Below, in pieces: positions 53,949-63,669 of a stretch of 64,000 nt of DNA. Both the position numbers and the translations under genes were made by a program. The DNA comes from Flavisphingomonas formosensis (lineage in GTDB: Bacteria; Pseudomonadota; Alphaproteobacteria; Sphingomonadales; Sphingomonadaceae): NCBI RefSeq assembly GCF_009755815.1, contig NZ_WRPK01000009.1, forward strand, positions 273,306 to 337,305, written 5' to 3'. Position 1 is the stretch's first letter. Each line of letters begins with the position of its first letter. The notes below the pieces were generated by a model. It did not search any database, was not told the origin of the DNA, and was given only the letters and a program-made list of their open reading frames with translations.

Positions 53949-55121
53949 ATGCGTGACGCCGTTATCGTCTCAACCGCCCGTACGCCCATTGGTCGCGCTT
54001 ATCGCGGCGCGTTCAACGCCACGCCTTCGCCAACGCTTGCAGCGCATGCGATCCGGGCGGCCGTCGAGCGGTCCGGCGTCGATCCGAGCGAAGTTGAGGA
54101 TGTCGTATGGGGCGCGGCAATGCCGCAGGGCGTACAGCACACGATCGGTCGCACCGCTGCTCTTCGCGCAGGCCTGCCCGTCTGCGTTGCCGGAATGACG
54201 ATGGATCGCCAATGTGCCTCCGGGCTGATGGCAATAGCCACAGCCGCCAAGCAGGTCATCGTCGACCGGATGGATGTCGTTATCGCAGGGGGCGTGGAAT
54301 CCATCTCGCTGGTTCAGACGGACCAGATGCGCGCAGGTCCCGATGCTGACCTGCTGGGGATGGTACCCGACATCTACATGCCGATGTTACAGACAGCCGA
54401 GGTCGTGGCCAAGCGCTACGGCATCTCGCGCGATCGGCAGGACGCCTACGCATTGCGCTCGCAGCAGTTGACCGCAAAGGCCCAGGCGGCCGGCATCTTC
54501 GACACGGAGATAATAGCCGTGAAGGCGACCATGGAGGTTATCGACAAGGCAACGGGAGTGCGAGCGACGAAGGAGATCACCCTGGCCAAAGACGAAGGCA
54601 ATCGTCCTGAAACGACGAGCGAAGGCCTTGCCGCGCTCAAGCCGGTTGTGGAAGGGGGGGTGATCACCGCTGGCAATGCTTCCCAATTGTCTGACGGCGC
54701 TTCCGCTTGCGTCGTCATGGAGGCGAAACTTGCCGCCGAACGCGGGCTTAAGCCTCTTGGCCGTTACGTCGGCATGGCCGTCGCTGGAACCGAGCCCGAC
54801 GAAATGGGCATCGGGCCGGTGTTCGCCGTGCCGAAGCTGCTCGAACGCTTCGGTCTCACCATCGATGATATCGGCTTGTGGGAGCTCAATGAGGCGTTCG
54901 CCGTCCAGGTGCTATATTGCCAGGACCGCTTGGAGATTCCTGACGATAAGCTCAATGTCAGCGGTGGATCTATCTCGATCGGCCATCCCTATGGAATGTC
55001 CGGCGCGCGCCTGGTCGGTCATGCTCTCCTTGAAGGCAAACGAAGAGGCGCGCAGCACGTCGTTGTAACGATGTGCGTGGGCGGAGGCATGGGCGCCGCT
55101 GGCCTCTTTGAGGTCTTGTGA
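53949..55121 (+). CDS. Acetyl-CoA acyltransferase (thiolase)
   Basis: 390 aa from ATG 53949 with AGGAG upstream. Nucleophile Cys89 in MDRQCASG, and [23 protein letters not shown] and [10 protein letters not shown] with the second His and Cys are all intact. It cleaves a 3-ketoacyl-CoA to acetyl- or propionyl-CoA at the end of the round run by the preceding genes. A long inverted repeat follows the stop. Confidence 0.95.
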   Translation: MRDAVIVSTARTPIGRAYRGAFNATPSPTLAAHAIRAAVERSGVDPSEVEDVVWGAAMPQGVQHTIGRTAALRAGLPVCVAGMTMDRQCASGLMAIATAAKQVIVDRMDVVIAGGVESISLVQTDQMRAGPDADLLGMVPDIYMPMLQTAEVVAKRYGISRDRQDAYALRSQQLTAKAQAAGIFDTEIIAVKATMEVIDKATGVRATKEITLAKDEGNRPETTSEGLAALKPVVEGGVITAGNASQLSDGASACVVMEAKLAAERGLKPLGRYVGMAVAGTEPDEMGIGPVFAVPKLLERFGLTIDDIGLWELNEAFAVQVLYCQDRLEIPDDKLNVSGGSISIGHPYGMSGARLVGHALLEGKRRGAQHVVVTMCVGGGMGAAGLFEVL

Positions 55122-55141
55122 TGAAAATCTAAGATTAGCCG

Positions 55142-55187
55142 CTGCCCTATCGTGGCTTCTGCAAAATTGGTGGCGCTGATAGGGCAG
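55142..55187 (+). terminator. Inverted repeat after the thiolase gene
   Basis: CTGCCCTATC at 55142-55151 pairs perfectly with GATAGGGCAG at 55178-55187 around a 26-nt loop; no long T-tract. Ends the plus-strand operon with moderate support. Confidence 0.5.
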
Positions 55188-55231
55188 GGTTAATCAAATC
55201 TGCATCGATGTTGATCAATGTAATTGCGTTT

Positions 55232-55260
55232 TTGACGATCGATCGTGCGCGGTATGTATT
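55232..55260 (+). promoter_or_regulatory. Candidate sigma-70 promoter of the flavin monooxygenase
   Basis: TTGACG at 55232-55237 and TGTATT at 55255-55260 with 17-bp spacing, in a stretch of unusually low GC (55185-55340), about 113 bp before the monooxygenase ATG. Confidence 0.4.
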
Positions 55261-55373
55261 TGATTCCTGTTATATTAGCAGACCCTATCGCGCTTGCAGA
55301 ATTATGAATTATTCGCCGAAAAGTCCAAATGATAATGGATGGCCACCCGTTCATTACTCAAGGATTTTTCGTT

Positions 55374-56708
55374 ATGAAATCAAACCATATCAAGCTTGGA
55401 TTCATTCTTCACGGGGTAGGCTTTACATGGAATGATTGGCGGCATCCGGACCGAGACGTGAATGCCAGTACCAGTCTTCGCCTGTATCAGGAGCAAGCAG
55501 CGACAGCCGAGCGCGGCAAGTTCGATTTCCTCTTTGTAGCGGACAGCCTGTCGATTACGGAGAGATCGAGCCCGCACTATCTCGACCGGTTCGAACCTGT
55601 GTCCATTCTTTCGGCGCTGGCTGCGACGACATCCCATATCGGCCTGGTCGGCACCATCACGGTTTCGTACTCGGAGCCGTTCAATGTGGCGAGGCAACTG
55701 GCATCGCTCGACCATCTGAGCGGCGGGCGCGCGGGCTGGAATGTGGTCACGTCCTGGCTCGGCGACACGGCCGCCAACTTCAGCAAAGCTGACCATCCGG
55801 CGCACGCCACGCGCTACCGGATTGCTGCTGAGTATCTCGACGTTGTTCAGGGCTTATGGGATAGCTGGGAGGAAGGGGCGCTTGTCGGCGACAAAGAGAG
55901 CGGGCGTTTCCTCGATACGAGCAAGCTCCACAGGCTCGACCATGACAGCGAATATTTTCGCGTACGCGGGCCACTGAACATCAAGCGGACGCCGCAAGGC
56001 CAACCGGTCATCTTCCAGGCTGGCGCTTCGGAGGATGGCCGCAATTTTGCGGCTCAGCGCTCCGACGCGATATTCACACTCGCGCCTGGCTTCAATCAGG
56101 CGGCAAGCTACTATGCGGACGTGAAGGCTCGGGCGGCGGGCTTCGGTCGCGATCCTCACCAGCTCTTCATTCTGCCGGGTATTTCGCCGATCATCGGAGA
56201 CACGGATGAACAAGCGGAAAAACTTTATCGGGAGCTAGCTGCTCTGGAAACGCTCACTACCGGGTACGGCCTCCTGTCACGCATCTTCAACGATCATGAT
56301 TTCACTAGCTATGATCTCGATGCGCCCTTTCCCGACGTCGAACATATCGGACTGAACAGCCAACAGGGGGATACGGTTCGCTTGCTGGCGGAAGTGCGAG
56401 CCGAAAATCTGACTCTCCGTCAAGTGGTCCAAAGGTTCTCGACGAGACGCAGGTCCTTCATTGGATCTCCCGAAACAATCGCCGATGAACTCCAACGCTG
56501 GTTTGAACAGGGTGCGGCCGATGGCTTCGTCCTTTTCGAAACGATCCCTGGACAGCTGGAACGCTTCGTCGATCGGGTTGTCCCGATCCTGCGGGAAAGG
56601 GGCCTGTTCCGGGTCGATTACGAAGGCCGCACCTTGCGCGACCATCTTGGACTTGGCGTGCCGGATAATCGCTATGGCGAACCAATCTCCCGCCGACCGT
56701 TTGCGTGA
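55374..56708 (+). CDS. LLM-class flavin-dependent monooxygenase (NtaA/SnaA/DszA family)
   Basis: 444 aa from ATG 55374 with AAGGA upstream. Signatures: WRHPDRDVNAS near residue 20, FDFLFVADSL, TSHIGLVGTITVSYSEPFNVARQLASLDHLSGGRAGWNVVTS across residues about 90-130, and PVIFQAGASEDGR. These two-component enzymes use reduced FMN and O2 to attack C-S or C-N bonds (DszA, SnaA, NtaA). No flavin reductase gene is nearby; one of the nitroreductases or a distant gene may supply it. It converges with the TonB receptor at 56791. Confidence 0.92.
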   Translation: MKSNHIKLGFILHGVGFTWNDWRHPDRDVNASTSLRLYQEQAATAERGKFDFLFVADSLSITERSSPHYLDRFEPVSILSALAATTSHIGLVGTITVSYSEPFNVARQLASLDHLSGGRAGWNVVTSWLGDTAANFSKADHPAHATRYRIAAEYLDVVQGLWDSWEEGALVGDKESGRFLDTSKLHRLDHDSEYFRVRGPLNIKRTPQGQPVIFQAGASEDGRNFAAQRSDAIFTLAPGFNQAASYYADVKARAAGFGRDPHQLFILPGISPIIGDTDEQAEKLYRELAALETLTTGYGLLSRIFNDHDFTSYDLDAPFPDVEHIGLNSQQGDTVRLLAEVRAENLTLRQVVQRFSTRRRSFIGSPETIADELQRWFEQGAADGFVLFETIPGQLERFVDRVVPILRERGLFRVDYEGRTLRDHLGLGVPDNRYGEPISRRPFA

Positions 56709-56739
56709 GAGACCTCTCGAAGCACTTTTACATACTGAA

Positions 56740-56770
56740 GCCGGGCATCGATACGGTCTCGATGCCCGGC
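56740..56770. terminator. Bidirectional terminator between convergent genes
   Basis: GCCGGGCATCGA (56740-56751) and its exact complement (56759-56770) form a 12-bp stem with a 7-nt loop, between the monooxygenase and the convergent receptor gene. Confidence 0.75.
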
Positions 56771-56790
56771 CTCCCCCTTCGAAACTGTGC

Positions 56791-59079
56791 CTAGAACTTC
56801 ACTGAGAGCGAGCCGCCATAGGTTCGCGGCGCTGCAGGAGCGGCTGGATAGCCGCCGGTGCCGGCCGGACCAGCCGATTCCTGCCCGATCAGATAGTAGC
56901 GCTCGTTTGTGAGGTTCTTGCCCCACAGGCTGACCGTCAGCCAGTTGAGAGAAGCAGGCGTGAACCGCAACGAAGCATTCACGAGAGTAACAGATTTGGC
57001 GACCAGATTGTTGTCGGCCGTCCACGGATAGGCGCCCGTGTAGGAGAGGCCGACGTCGCCGACCCACTCGCCGATATCGGTAGTCACCGCATAGTTCGCT
57101 CCCAGGTCGAAACGCCACCTTGGCACGTTCGCCATCCGGTTCCCGCTTCCATCACCAAGGACGGGGCCGGTGATGATGCTGCCCGGGGTCAGGCCGCCGG
57201 AAAACACAGGCGCGTTGGTGAACTTGGTGTATTTGGCGTCGAGATAGGTCACAGCGCCACGGAGCGTCAGACCCTGTGCCGCCACCGCCTCGAGCGAGGC
57301 TTCTGCGCCCCGGATCCGCGCCTTCTGGGCATTGGTGAGACTGACCGCCGAGACCGTACCGGTGTTGATCGTCGTCAGGACCTGCGGGCTCTTGATGTCA
57401 CTCCAGAACAAGGCGCCGTTAAGACGCAGCCTGCGGTCGAGCAGCTCCGTTTTAAGGCCAATTTCATAGGCCTGGACCTTTTCGGGATCGGCCGCCTTGG
57501 TCTGAAGCGGGAGCGTATTGTAGGCACCCGCCTTGAATCCGCGGCTGACGGACGCATAGGCCATAACGTCATCGCTGAAATGATGATCGAGCGCGAGGCG
57601 ATAGGTGAAGGCATTGGTTTTAGTGGTGTCGATGAACGGGTTGGCAAAGCCCGGCCCGGCGGCCGAAACCTGGCCGACGCCGGGGATCACGTAATTTTGC
57701 TCACCATAGCCGTCGATCTTGTCGTGCGTATAGCGAGCGCCGACCGTCAGATTGGTTTGCTCGCCCAGCGGAGCGGTAACCTGCGCAAAGCCGGAATAGC
57801 TGTTGACGATCTGCCGGCTGAAGAAATTCAGCTGCGTGCCAGGTGCTACAAACAGGTTGAACAGATCGCCATATCCAATGGCGGGATCGTAGCCTGCCTT
57901 CCAGTGTAGGTAATAGACTCCGAAGATCCATTTGATCTTCGAGCTCGACCGGGATTTGATCTGAAACTCTTGCGTGATCTGGTCGTCCTGATCGCCCAAA
58001 TCGGCGTTGTAGAATGGCTGCCCGCTATAGTCCAAGTCGGTGCGATAGACGCCATCAGACTTCCGGAACGCCGAGATCGAAACGAGGTCAGCGAAGCCGA
58101 TATTCTGGTCGATCCGCAGCGACCCGCCATAGCCCTTCTCCGACGAGTCCGGGCGATGATCGAGACGCGTGTCGTAAAAGGTGCTCTTATTGTTCTTGAG
58201 CGACGTGAGAACCGTCCCCTCGACGACATTGAGACCGAACGTGCCTTGGTAGAAGTCCTGGACCGATCCGATATCGCTGCGCGACTTGGCGTAGAAGCCA
58301 ACGAGCTTGATCCGCGTTCCGTCGGTCGGTTCCCAGACGAGCTTGGAACGAAGGGTCACGAACCAGCCGAGATTGGCGTCTTGACCGGTGGTGAGGCTCT
58401 TGCCCCATCCGTCGCGCTGATCCGACCCGCCGACGGAGATATTCCAGGCGAGGGTGTCGCTCAGTGGCGTGGACGCATAGAACTGGCCGCTGATCTTGTC
58501 GAAGTTCGCATAGCCTATCGTCGCGTTGACCTCTGCGTCGCGGCCGGGATCCTTGCTGAACATCTGGATCGCGCCGCCAGACGAGTTGCGTCCGAACAAC
58601 GTTCCCTGCGGCCCGTTCAGAACCTCGACACGATCGATGCTCCCCAGTTCAAGATAGGCCGTCGCAAGCCGAGTATAATAGACGTCGTCGATATATGTGG
58701 CGACACTGGACTCGTTTCCAAGCGAGCCATTGTTGTTTCCGACGCCACGCAGGAAGGGCAGGTAGACGCCCGCCGTGGAGGACACCTGCAGAGAGGGTGC
58801 CACATGTGAGAGATCTGCGAGATTTGCGACCCCGCTCGACTTCAGGGTCTCGGCGTTGAAGGCACTGACCGCAACAGGGGTGTCCTGCAGACGCTCCGAA
58901 CGCCGCTGCGCCGTGACGACGATGTCCTGCAGCTGCGCGTCTGCTCCGGTCGTCGTCGTGTCCTGCGCGAATGCCGCAGTCGATGTAAGGCCGGTGGTGA
59001 CCAGGAGCGCACAGATCAACTTCGGCGCAATCGATGCCCGCATAGCCCTGAGCGCGATTGCATCATGATACACTGTCAT
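56791..59079 (-). CDS. TonB-dependent receptor
   Basis: 762 aa from ATG 59079. A GGGGGAGGA run touches this ATG, so the GTG two codons later (59073) or ATG 59043 (MRASIAPKLICALLVTTGL, a normal signal peptide start) may be the real start. TonB box DIVVTAQRRSERL, plug with LNGPQGTLFGRNSSGGAIQM, and a barrel ending in YGGSLSVKF with terminal Phe. Probably imports the substrate of the adjacent monooxygenase. A palindrome lies 114-129 bp upstream. Confidence 0.93.
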   Translation of the reverse strand: MTVYHDAIALRAMRASIAPKLICALLVTTGLTSTAAFAQDTTTTGADAQLQDIVVTAQRRSERLQDTPVAVSAFNAETLKSSGVANLADLSHVAPSLQVSSTAGVYLPFLRGVGNNNGSLGNESSVATYIDDVYYTRLATAYLELGSIDRVEVLNGPQGTLFGRNSSGGAIQMFSKDPGRDAEVNATIGYANFDKISGQFYASTPLSDTLAWNISVGGSDQRDGWGKSLTTGQDANLGWFVTLRSKLVWEPTDGTRIKLVGFYAKSRSDIGSVQDFYQGTFGLNVVEGTVLTSLKNNKSTFYDTRLDHRPDSSEKGYGGSLRIDQNIGFADLVSISAFRKSDGVYRTDLDYSGQPFYNADLGDQDDQITQEFQIKSRSSSKIKWIFGVYYLHWKAGYDPAIGYGDLFNLFVAPGTQLNFFSRQIVNSYSGFAQVTAPLGEQTNLTVGARYTHDKIDGYGEQNYVIPGVGQVSAAGPGFANPFIDTTKTNAFTYRLALDHHFSDDVMAYASVSRGFKAGAYNTLPLQTKAADPEKVQAYEIGLKTELLDRRLRLNGALFWSDIKSPQVLTTINTGTVSAVSLTNAQKARIRGAEASLEAVAAQGLTLRGAVTYLDAKYTKFTNAPVFSGGLTPGSIITGPVLGDGSGNRMANVPRWRFDLGANYAVTTDIGEWVGDVGLSYTGAYPWTADNNLVAKSVTLVNASLRFTPASLNWLTVSLWGKNLTNERYYLIGQESAGPAGTGGYPAAPAAPRTYGGSLSVKF

Positions 59080-59192
59080 TCCTCCCCCTTAGGTTATTCG
59101 TGGGCTGGAGATCATCCTTCCAGGCCCGGTTGTGGTGAAAAAATAGGTCGGCGGTCCGGGCCCGCACTAGCGTCATCGGGTGCATAATAGTT

Positions 59193-59208
59193 ATAACGTG
59201 TGCGTTAT
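59193..59208. promoter_or_regulatory. Candidate TetR operator upstream of the receptor
   Basis: ATAACG-N4-CGTTAT palindrome nested in a larger CATAA ... TTATG symmetry (59183-59209), between the receptor start (59079) and the divergent TetR gene. The rest of the 584-bp gap 59080-59663 has no credible gene. Confidence 0.45.
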
Positions 59209-59663
59209 GGGTTGCCGGCTGATTGCGGCATGGCTGGGGCACTTGCTCGCTCGGGAGCACCAAGGAAGGCGATGGCGAAGCTCTGATTGGAGAAGCGCTT
59301 ACGCCGGGTTCGTCACCTAATTGTCTGAGGGACGTGAATTGCATGAATGGTGTGGAAGCGCGTTGTAAGCGACGGCACGCGCGCGGCTCTCCATCTGTTC
59401 GTCGCGCCATTCTGGCGAGCATTTGCGAAAGCCAACCACCCACCGGGCCGGGAGTAGCTGCGCGTCAGTGGGTATCGGCGGTGCGCCCAAGAAAGGTTCG
59501 GGGTCGATCAGGTTCAGTCTCCTAGAACCGGAGCCTGAAGGCATTGAGCGCGGACAATGCGGTGAGGAATATTTAGGGTGCAGCGCTTGCCGTGGGCCAT
59601 TCTCAAGCAACTCCTCGCCGAGTATGTGAGACGCCGAACAATCATGCAGGTCCCGCCGACGCC

Positions 59664-60269
59664 ATGGCTTCGAGAGATTTAGAAAAGTCGGATGCGGGGT
59701 TGGCCGCAGCCGAGCCGCCAACGAGCCCACGCCGAGCACAAGTGCTCGAGATAGCAGCTCGAATTTTTGCACTGAAAGGTTATCGCGGCACTTCTATGCG
59801 CGATATTGGCGAGCAGGCCGGCGTACTCGGGGGCTCCCTCTATCACCATATCAAGTCCAAGGACGCGCTCTTCGTCGAGCTCCACAATGCTGCGTTGGAC
59901 GCTGCGGCTGAACGCATTGCTCGGGCGGTTGATGCCGTTGAGGGCGGGCCGTGGCAGCGTCTCGAAGCTGCCTGCATCGAGCTTCTGGAGATTCAGCTCG
60001 ACCCAGACTCGGTCACGCTTCCCATGATGAACGATTTCCGCGAGGTGCCGCCCGCGGTTCGTCTGCAACTGATCGCCCGACGCGACAGATTCGAAGAGCA
60101 GTTTCGCCGACTTGTAGAGGCGCTTCCTTTGCCTGCTGATATCGACCGCTCAATCTACCGGAACCTGCTGCTTGTGCAGTTGAACCACGCTGGAGACTGG
60201 TATCGCGAGGGGCGGCTGACCGTCCGCGAAATCGGTCGCCAGATAGCCAAGATATTCCGGCCGGACTGA
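59664..60269 (+). CDS. TetR-family transcriptional regulator
   Basis: 201 aa from ATG 59664; a GTG at 59592 would add 24 residues. The HTH is clear: RRAQVLEIAARIFALKGYRGTSMRDIGEQAGVLGGSLYHHIKSKDALF (residues about 21-68). The C-terminal domain resembles acyl-CoA-responsive TetR proteins of catabolic clusters. Likely represses the receptor and/or the following dehydrogenase; ligand unknown. Confidence 0.88.
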   Translation: MASRDLEKSDAGLAAAEPPTSPRRAQVLEIAARIFALKGYRGTSMRDIGEQAGVLGGSLYHHIKSKDALFVELHNAALDAAAERIARAVDAVEGGPWQRLEAACIELLEIQLDPDSVTLPMMNDFREVPPAVRLQLIARRDRFEEQFRRLVEALPLPADIDRSIYRNLLLVQLNHAGDWYREGRLTVREIGRQIAKIFRPD

Positions 60270-60375
60270 CGGAATTCCTGCATCTAGGCTCGCGAGATAC
60301 CGGGGCGGGGGTAACGGCGCTATTCTGTAACAGTCGTTTGGTGTAGTTGCGGCTCATCGACTCGGAGAACTTTCG

Positions 60376-62121
60376 ATGCAGGACTACACGCCGCCAATCG
60401 CAGACTACCGTTTCCTCCTGACCCACGTGCTGGATTTCGACGCCGCCATGGCGGATCTTGGCCAGGACGTGGATACCGAACTGGCGCTCGCAGTCTTGGA
60501 TGAAGCGGGCAAACTGTGCGCCCAGACTCTCCACCCCTTGAACCGCCCGGGGGACGAGCAAGGCAGTCGCCTCGTGGATGGCGCGGTGGTGACACCCTCG
60601 GGCTTCCCAGAGGCTTATCGAGCCTTCGTTGACGGTGGCTGGGCAGGGCTTTCAGCTGAGCCGGAATTCGGCGGACAGGGACTTCCATTCATTTTACAGC
60701 TTTGGCTAGATGAGATGATGTCGGCCGCGAACCTCTCGTTCGGTCTGTTCCCTGGGCTCACGCGCGGCGCGATGGAAGCGATCGCCGCCCATGCCCCCGC
60801 CGATCTCAAGGCGGTCTATTTGCCGCCGCTCGTGAGTGGGCAGTGGACTGGCGCCATGGCGTTAACCGAGGGCGGCGCGGGAACTGATCTCGCGCTGCTG
60901 AAAACCAAGGCTTCGCCAGGCGAGGGAGGCGCCTTTGCTGTCACGGGCCAAAAGATATTCATCTCCTCGGGCGACCACGACTTCGGCGGCAATATCGTCC
61001 ACCTCGTCCTTGCTCGACTGCCTGAAGCACCCGCGGGCGTGAAAGGGATCAGTCTGTTCCTTGTCCCCAAATTCCTCCCTGACGCCGAGGGCGGCTTTAC
61101 CGTTCGCAACCAGATGTCGGTTGGTGCACTTGAGGAAAAGATGGGCATTCATGCGCAGCCGACCTGCCTGATGAATTACGACGGCGCGACGGGGTGGCTT
61201 GTGGGCGAACCGCACCGTGGCGTCGCAGCCATGTTCACGATGATGAACGCCGAGCGCCTTATGGTCGGCATCCAAGGACTCGGCATTGCAGGAGCAGCCT
61301 ATCAGCAGGCTGCCGCTTATGCGAAAGACCGGCTGCAGGGGCGTAGCGCCGACGGCAGCAGAGGCCCGGTGGCGATAATCGAGCACGCCGATGTGAGACG
61401 CATGCTTCTGATAATCCGGACTTTCGTCGAGGGTGGCCGTGCACTCGCAGGCTGGACAGCACTGCAACATGACCGGTCAAAAAAGCATCCGAACCCGGCC
61501 GAGCGAGCGCAGGCGGACGGCTTCGTCGCATTGATGACCCCTGTTATAAAGGCCTCCTTTACCGACTTAGGTTTCGAAAGTGCGGTTCTGGCGCAACAGG
61601 TTCTCGGCGGCCACGGCTACATCCGAGAATGGGGGATGGAGCAGTTTGTCCGTGATGCCCGTATCGCTCAGATTTATGAGGGCACAAACGGTGTGCAGGC
61701 GCTCGACCTGGTCGGGCGCAAACTTTCCTTGGCGGGTGGGTCTGTCGCCCGAAACCTTTTCAACGTGATCGAAGGTGATCTGGCAGCGGCGGCGAAAGTG
61801 GAAGCGGCGAGCGCCGTTGCGAAGGCGACTAAGGCCGCCCTAGATTTGCTTGATGAAGCCACCACCTATCTGAACGCCCAAGGGCAGGATGGTCTCGGCG
61901 CGGCCGCAGTCGATTACCTCCGATTGCTTGCGTTGGTCACCTACGGTTGGATGTGGGCGAAGATGGCTCAGGCCGCAGCTGCAGATATGTCCACAAATGG
62001 CGATAAAGTTCTGCTCGCGAATTTTTTCGCGAATCGCTTGATGCCGCAGGCGGCCGGGCTGGCGGCAGCTGTTCGTGCAGGACCAGAGAGCACAATGGCG
62101 CTGGCTGCATCAGCTTTCTGA
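60376..62121 (+). CDS. Acyl-CoA dehydrogenase, long DmdC-like type
   Basis: 581 aa. The N-terminus MQDYTPPIADYRFLL is typical of the DmdC/long ACAD group. FAD-binding MALTEGGAGTDLALLKTKA and ITGQKIFIS-like segment (VTGQKIFISSG), catalytic Glu in YEGTNGVQALDLVGRK, and an extra C-terminal helical domain (about 480-581). Dehydrogenates a branched or heteroatom-containing acyl-CoA (3-methylmercaptopropionyl-CoA in true DmdC); exact substrate not decidable. Confidence 0.93.
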   Translation: MQDYTPPIADYRFLLTHVLDFDAAMADLGQDVDTELALAVLDEAGKLCAQTLHPLNRPGDEQGSRLVDGAVVTPSGFPEAYRAFVDGGWAGLSAEPEFGGQGLPFILQLWLDEMMSAANLSFGLFPGLTRGAMEAIAAHAPADLKAVYLPPLVSGQWTGAMALTEGGAGTDLALLKTKASPGEGGAFAVTGQKIFISSGDHDFGGNIVHLVLARLPEAPAGVKGISLFLVPKFLPDAEGGFTVRNQMSVGALEEKMGIHAQPTCLMNYDGATGWLVGEPHRGVAAMFTMMNAERLMVGIQGLGIAGAAYQQAAAYAKDRLQGRSADGSRGPVAIIEHADVRRMLLIIRTFVEGGRALAGWTALQHDRSKKHPNPAERAQADGFVALMTPVIKASFTDLGFESAVLAQQVLGGHGYIREWGMEQFVRDARIAQIYEGTNGVQALDLVGRKLSLAGGSVARNLFNVIEGDLAAAAKVEAASAVAKATKAALDLLDEATTYLNAQGQDGLGAAAVDYLRLLALVTYGWMWAKMAQAAAADMSTNGDKVLLANFFANRLMPQAAGLAAAVRAGPESTMALAASAF

Positions 62122-62371
62122 CTCGTTCGAGCACATGGGCGGGGCAGATGCAGAAGAGTGAATTTGAACTCGGTCCGTAGCAATATGATCGCTGCGCGGT
62201 TGAAACCTCGATTATCTCCGACGGGGTCATCGGCATGTCATTGCCCTTATGAGACCAATGACGGTTTGAGGCGAAGTCGAAATCTGCATTCCCCGGTATG
62301 CACTCGAGTCAGCGTGACAAGGCGACCGAGCCAACTGCGCCTCGACGCGTCGCCATACCGGGAGACTGGCG

Positions 62372-63124
62372 ATGCTCAAGCATCACGACCTCAATGCGTT
62401 GCTTTCGCCCCTCAAGGAAGCGCTAACTATCGATCAGCTTTACGAGGCCATGATCCGCGCCACGCAGGTCCTCGGCTTCTCCCAGTTCGCGATGGGCCAC
62501 CATGTCGATCTTCAACGCCCTCCGACAGGAGCCATCCGCCTGAAGACCTACAATGAGGATTGGATCTCGCACGGCCTTGACCGGGGATATTTTGCTGAGG
62601 ATCCGATCCATCTTGCCAGCACCAAAACCGTGACCGGCTTCCTCTGGAAAGACCTGGCAGATATCATTCATTTGACCGCGCGACACAAGCAGGTGCTCGC
62701 CGAGGCGGCCGGGTTTGGCCTTGGCGCTGGTTTCACGGTCCCTGTCCACCTTCCTGGCGAGTTTCACGGGAGTTGCTCGTTTGCTGCACGCTCGCTTGAC
62801 GGACTGAACGCAAACGCGCTTCCGATCGCCCAGCTTTGCGGCACATTCGCGTTCGAGGCAGCGCGGCGCATAGCGCGACGCGCCTTGAAATTACAGGAGG
62901 CCATTATCCCCAACCTTCGCCCTCGCGAACTGGAGGCGCTCATTCTTGTTGGCAAAGGCAAGACAGACACGGAGATCGGCGCAATCATGGGCGTCTCGCG
63001 TACAACTGCTCACGATCACGTTGAAGGTGCTCGCCGGGCCTATGGAAACGCCCGACGGGCCTATATGGTCGTTCGCGCCTTATTCGACGGTCAGATTTCC
63101 TTTGCCGACCTCTTACGGCGATGA
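62372..63124 (+). CDS. LuxR-family regulator with autoinducer-binding-type domain (solo)
   Basis: 250 aa. The N-terminal domain keeps the pattern of acyl-homoserine-lactone receptors: YNEDWISHGLDRGYFAEDPI followed by FLWKDL, i.e. the W, Y, D, P and W positions of TraR/LasR. The C-terminal HTH (LRPRELEALILVGKGKTDTEIGAIMGVSRTTAHDHV) is normal. No luxI-type synthase is visible within the window, so it is a solo that may sense foreign signals or a plant or pathway molecule. No lux box seen in the preceding 250 bp. Confidence 0.88.
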   Translation: MLKHHDLNALLSPLKEALTIDQLYEAMIRATQVLGFSQFAMGHHVDLQRPPTGAIRLKTYNEDWISHGLDRGYFAEDPIHLASTKTVTGFLWKDLADIIHLTARHKQVLAEAAGFGLGAGFTVPVHLPGEFHGSCSFAARSLDGLNANALPIAQLCGTFAFEAARRIARRALKLQEAIIPNLRPRELEALILVGKGKTDTEIGAIMGVSRTTAHDHVEGARRAYGNARRAYMVVRALFDGQISFADLLRR

Positions 63125-63669
63125 TCTACGGGCGGAAGCAGGCTTATTTTGTCCGTAGAAATCTTGAAGGTTGGCGGGCAGTAGCGGCCGAATGAAATCG
63201 GGTGATAAGGCTCCGGTATGACTCCGGAGGATTGCGAAGCCATTTCAGATAAGGTCGACCTGCCCGATCGTTCGGGCGCAGCAGATCCCTTTTTGCCTGC
63301 GCCGTGCAATCTGTCTTACGGATGCCAACTGCGGCTGATTGAGCAATACCGGGTTTCATCCCTCGCATCCGAGCGAAGGCGGCGGTCGTCGACAGGTTGG
63401 GTGGTCGGGGTGGCTTCTCTGAATATTGGTCGGGATGCCCTTCGGCTCTTGCAACAAAGCTTCTGGCCGTGGCGCACCGATTATGGTTGGTTCGCTGGAC
63501 CGCGCGAAGCGAGGGCCATTAAGAGCCCGAACGACGATCTGGCCCAGCGCGGTCGTACCTAACTCGGACGGGCTCCTTGCCTAGCGCCCGCCGTGATGGC
63601 GGCCAGAGCGCGGTCAATACTGCGCCATTATCCCTTGGCATCGCCCGAGCCCTGTCACGCGATCCGAAC
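63125..63669. other. 545-bp stretch with no supported gene
   Basis: A 114-codon plus-strand frame at 63218-63562 has atypical composition, no ribosome site and no family likeness, so I do not call it. Probably intergenic or decayed sequence between the LuxR gene and the nitronate monooxygenase remnant. Confidence 0.45.

Noticed and set aside
55208..55435. 75-codon frame in the AT-rich region before the monooxygenase
   Set aside because: Overlaps the monooxygenase start and has no protein-like features; the low GC is better explained as promoter DNA.
63218..63562. 114-codon plus-strand frame after the LuxR gene
   Set aside because: No ribosome site, no family resemblance and atypical composition.
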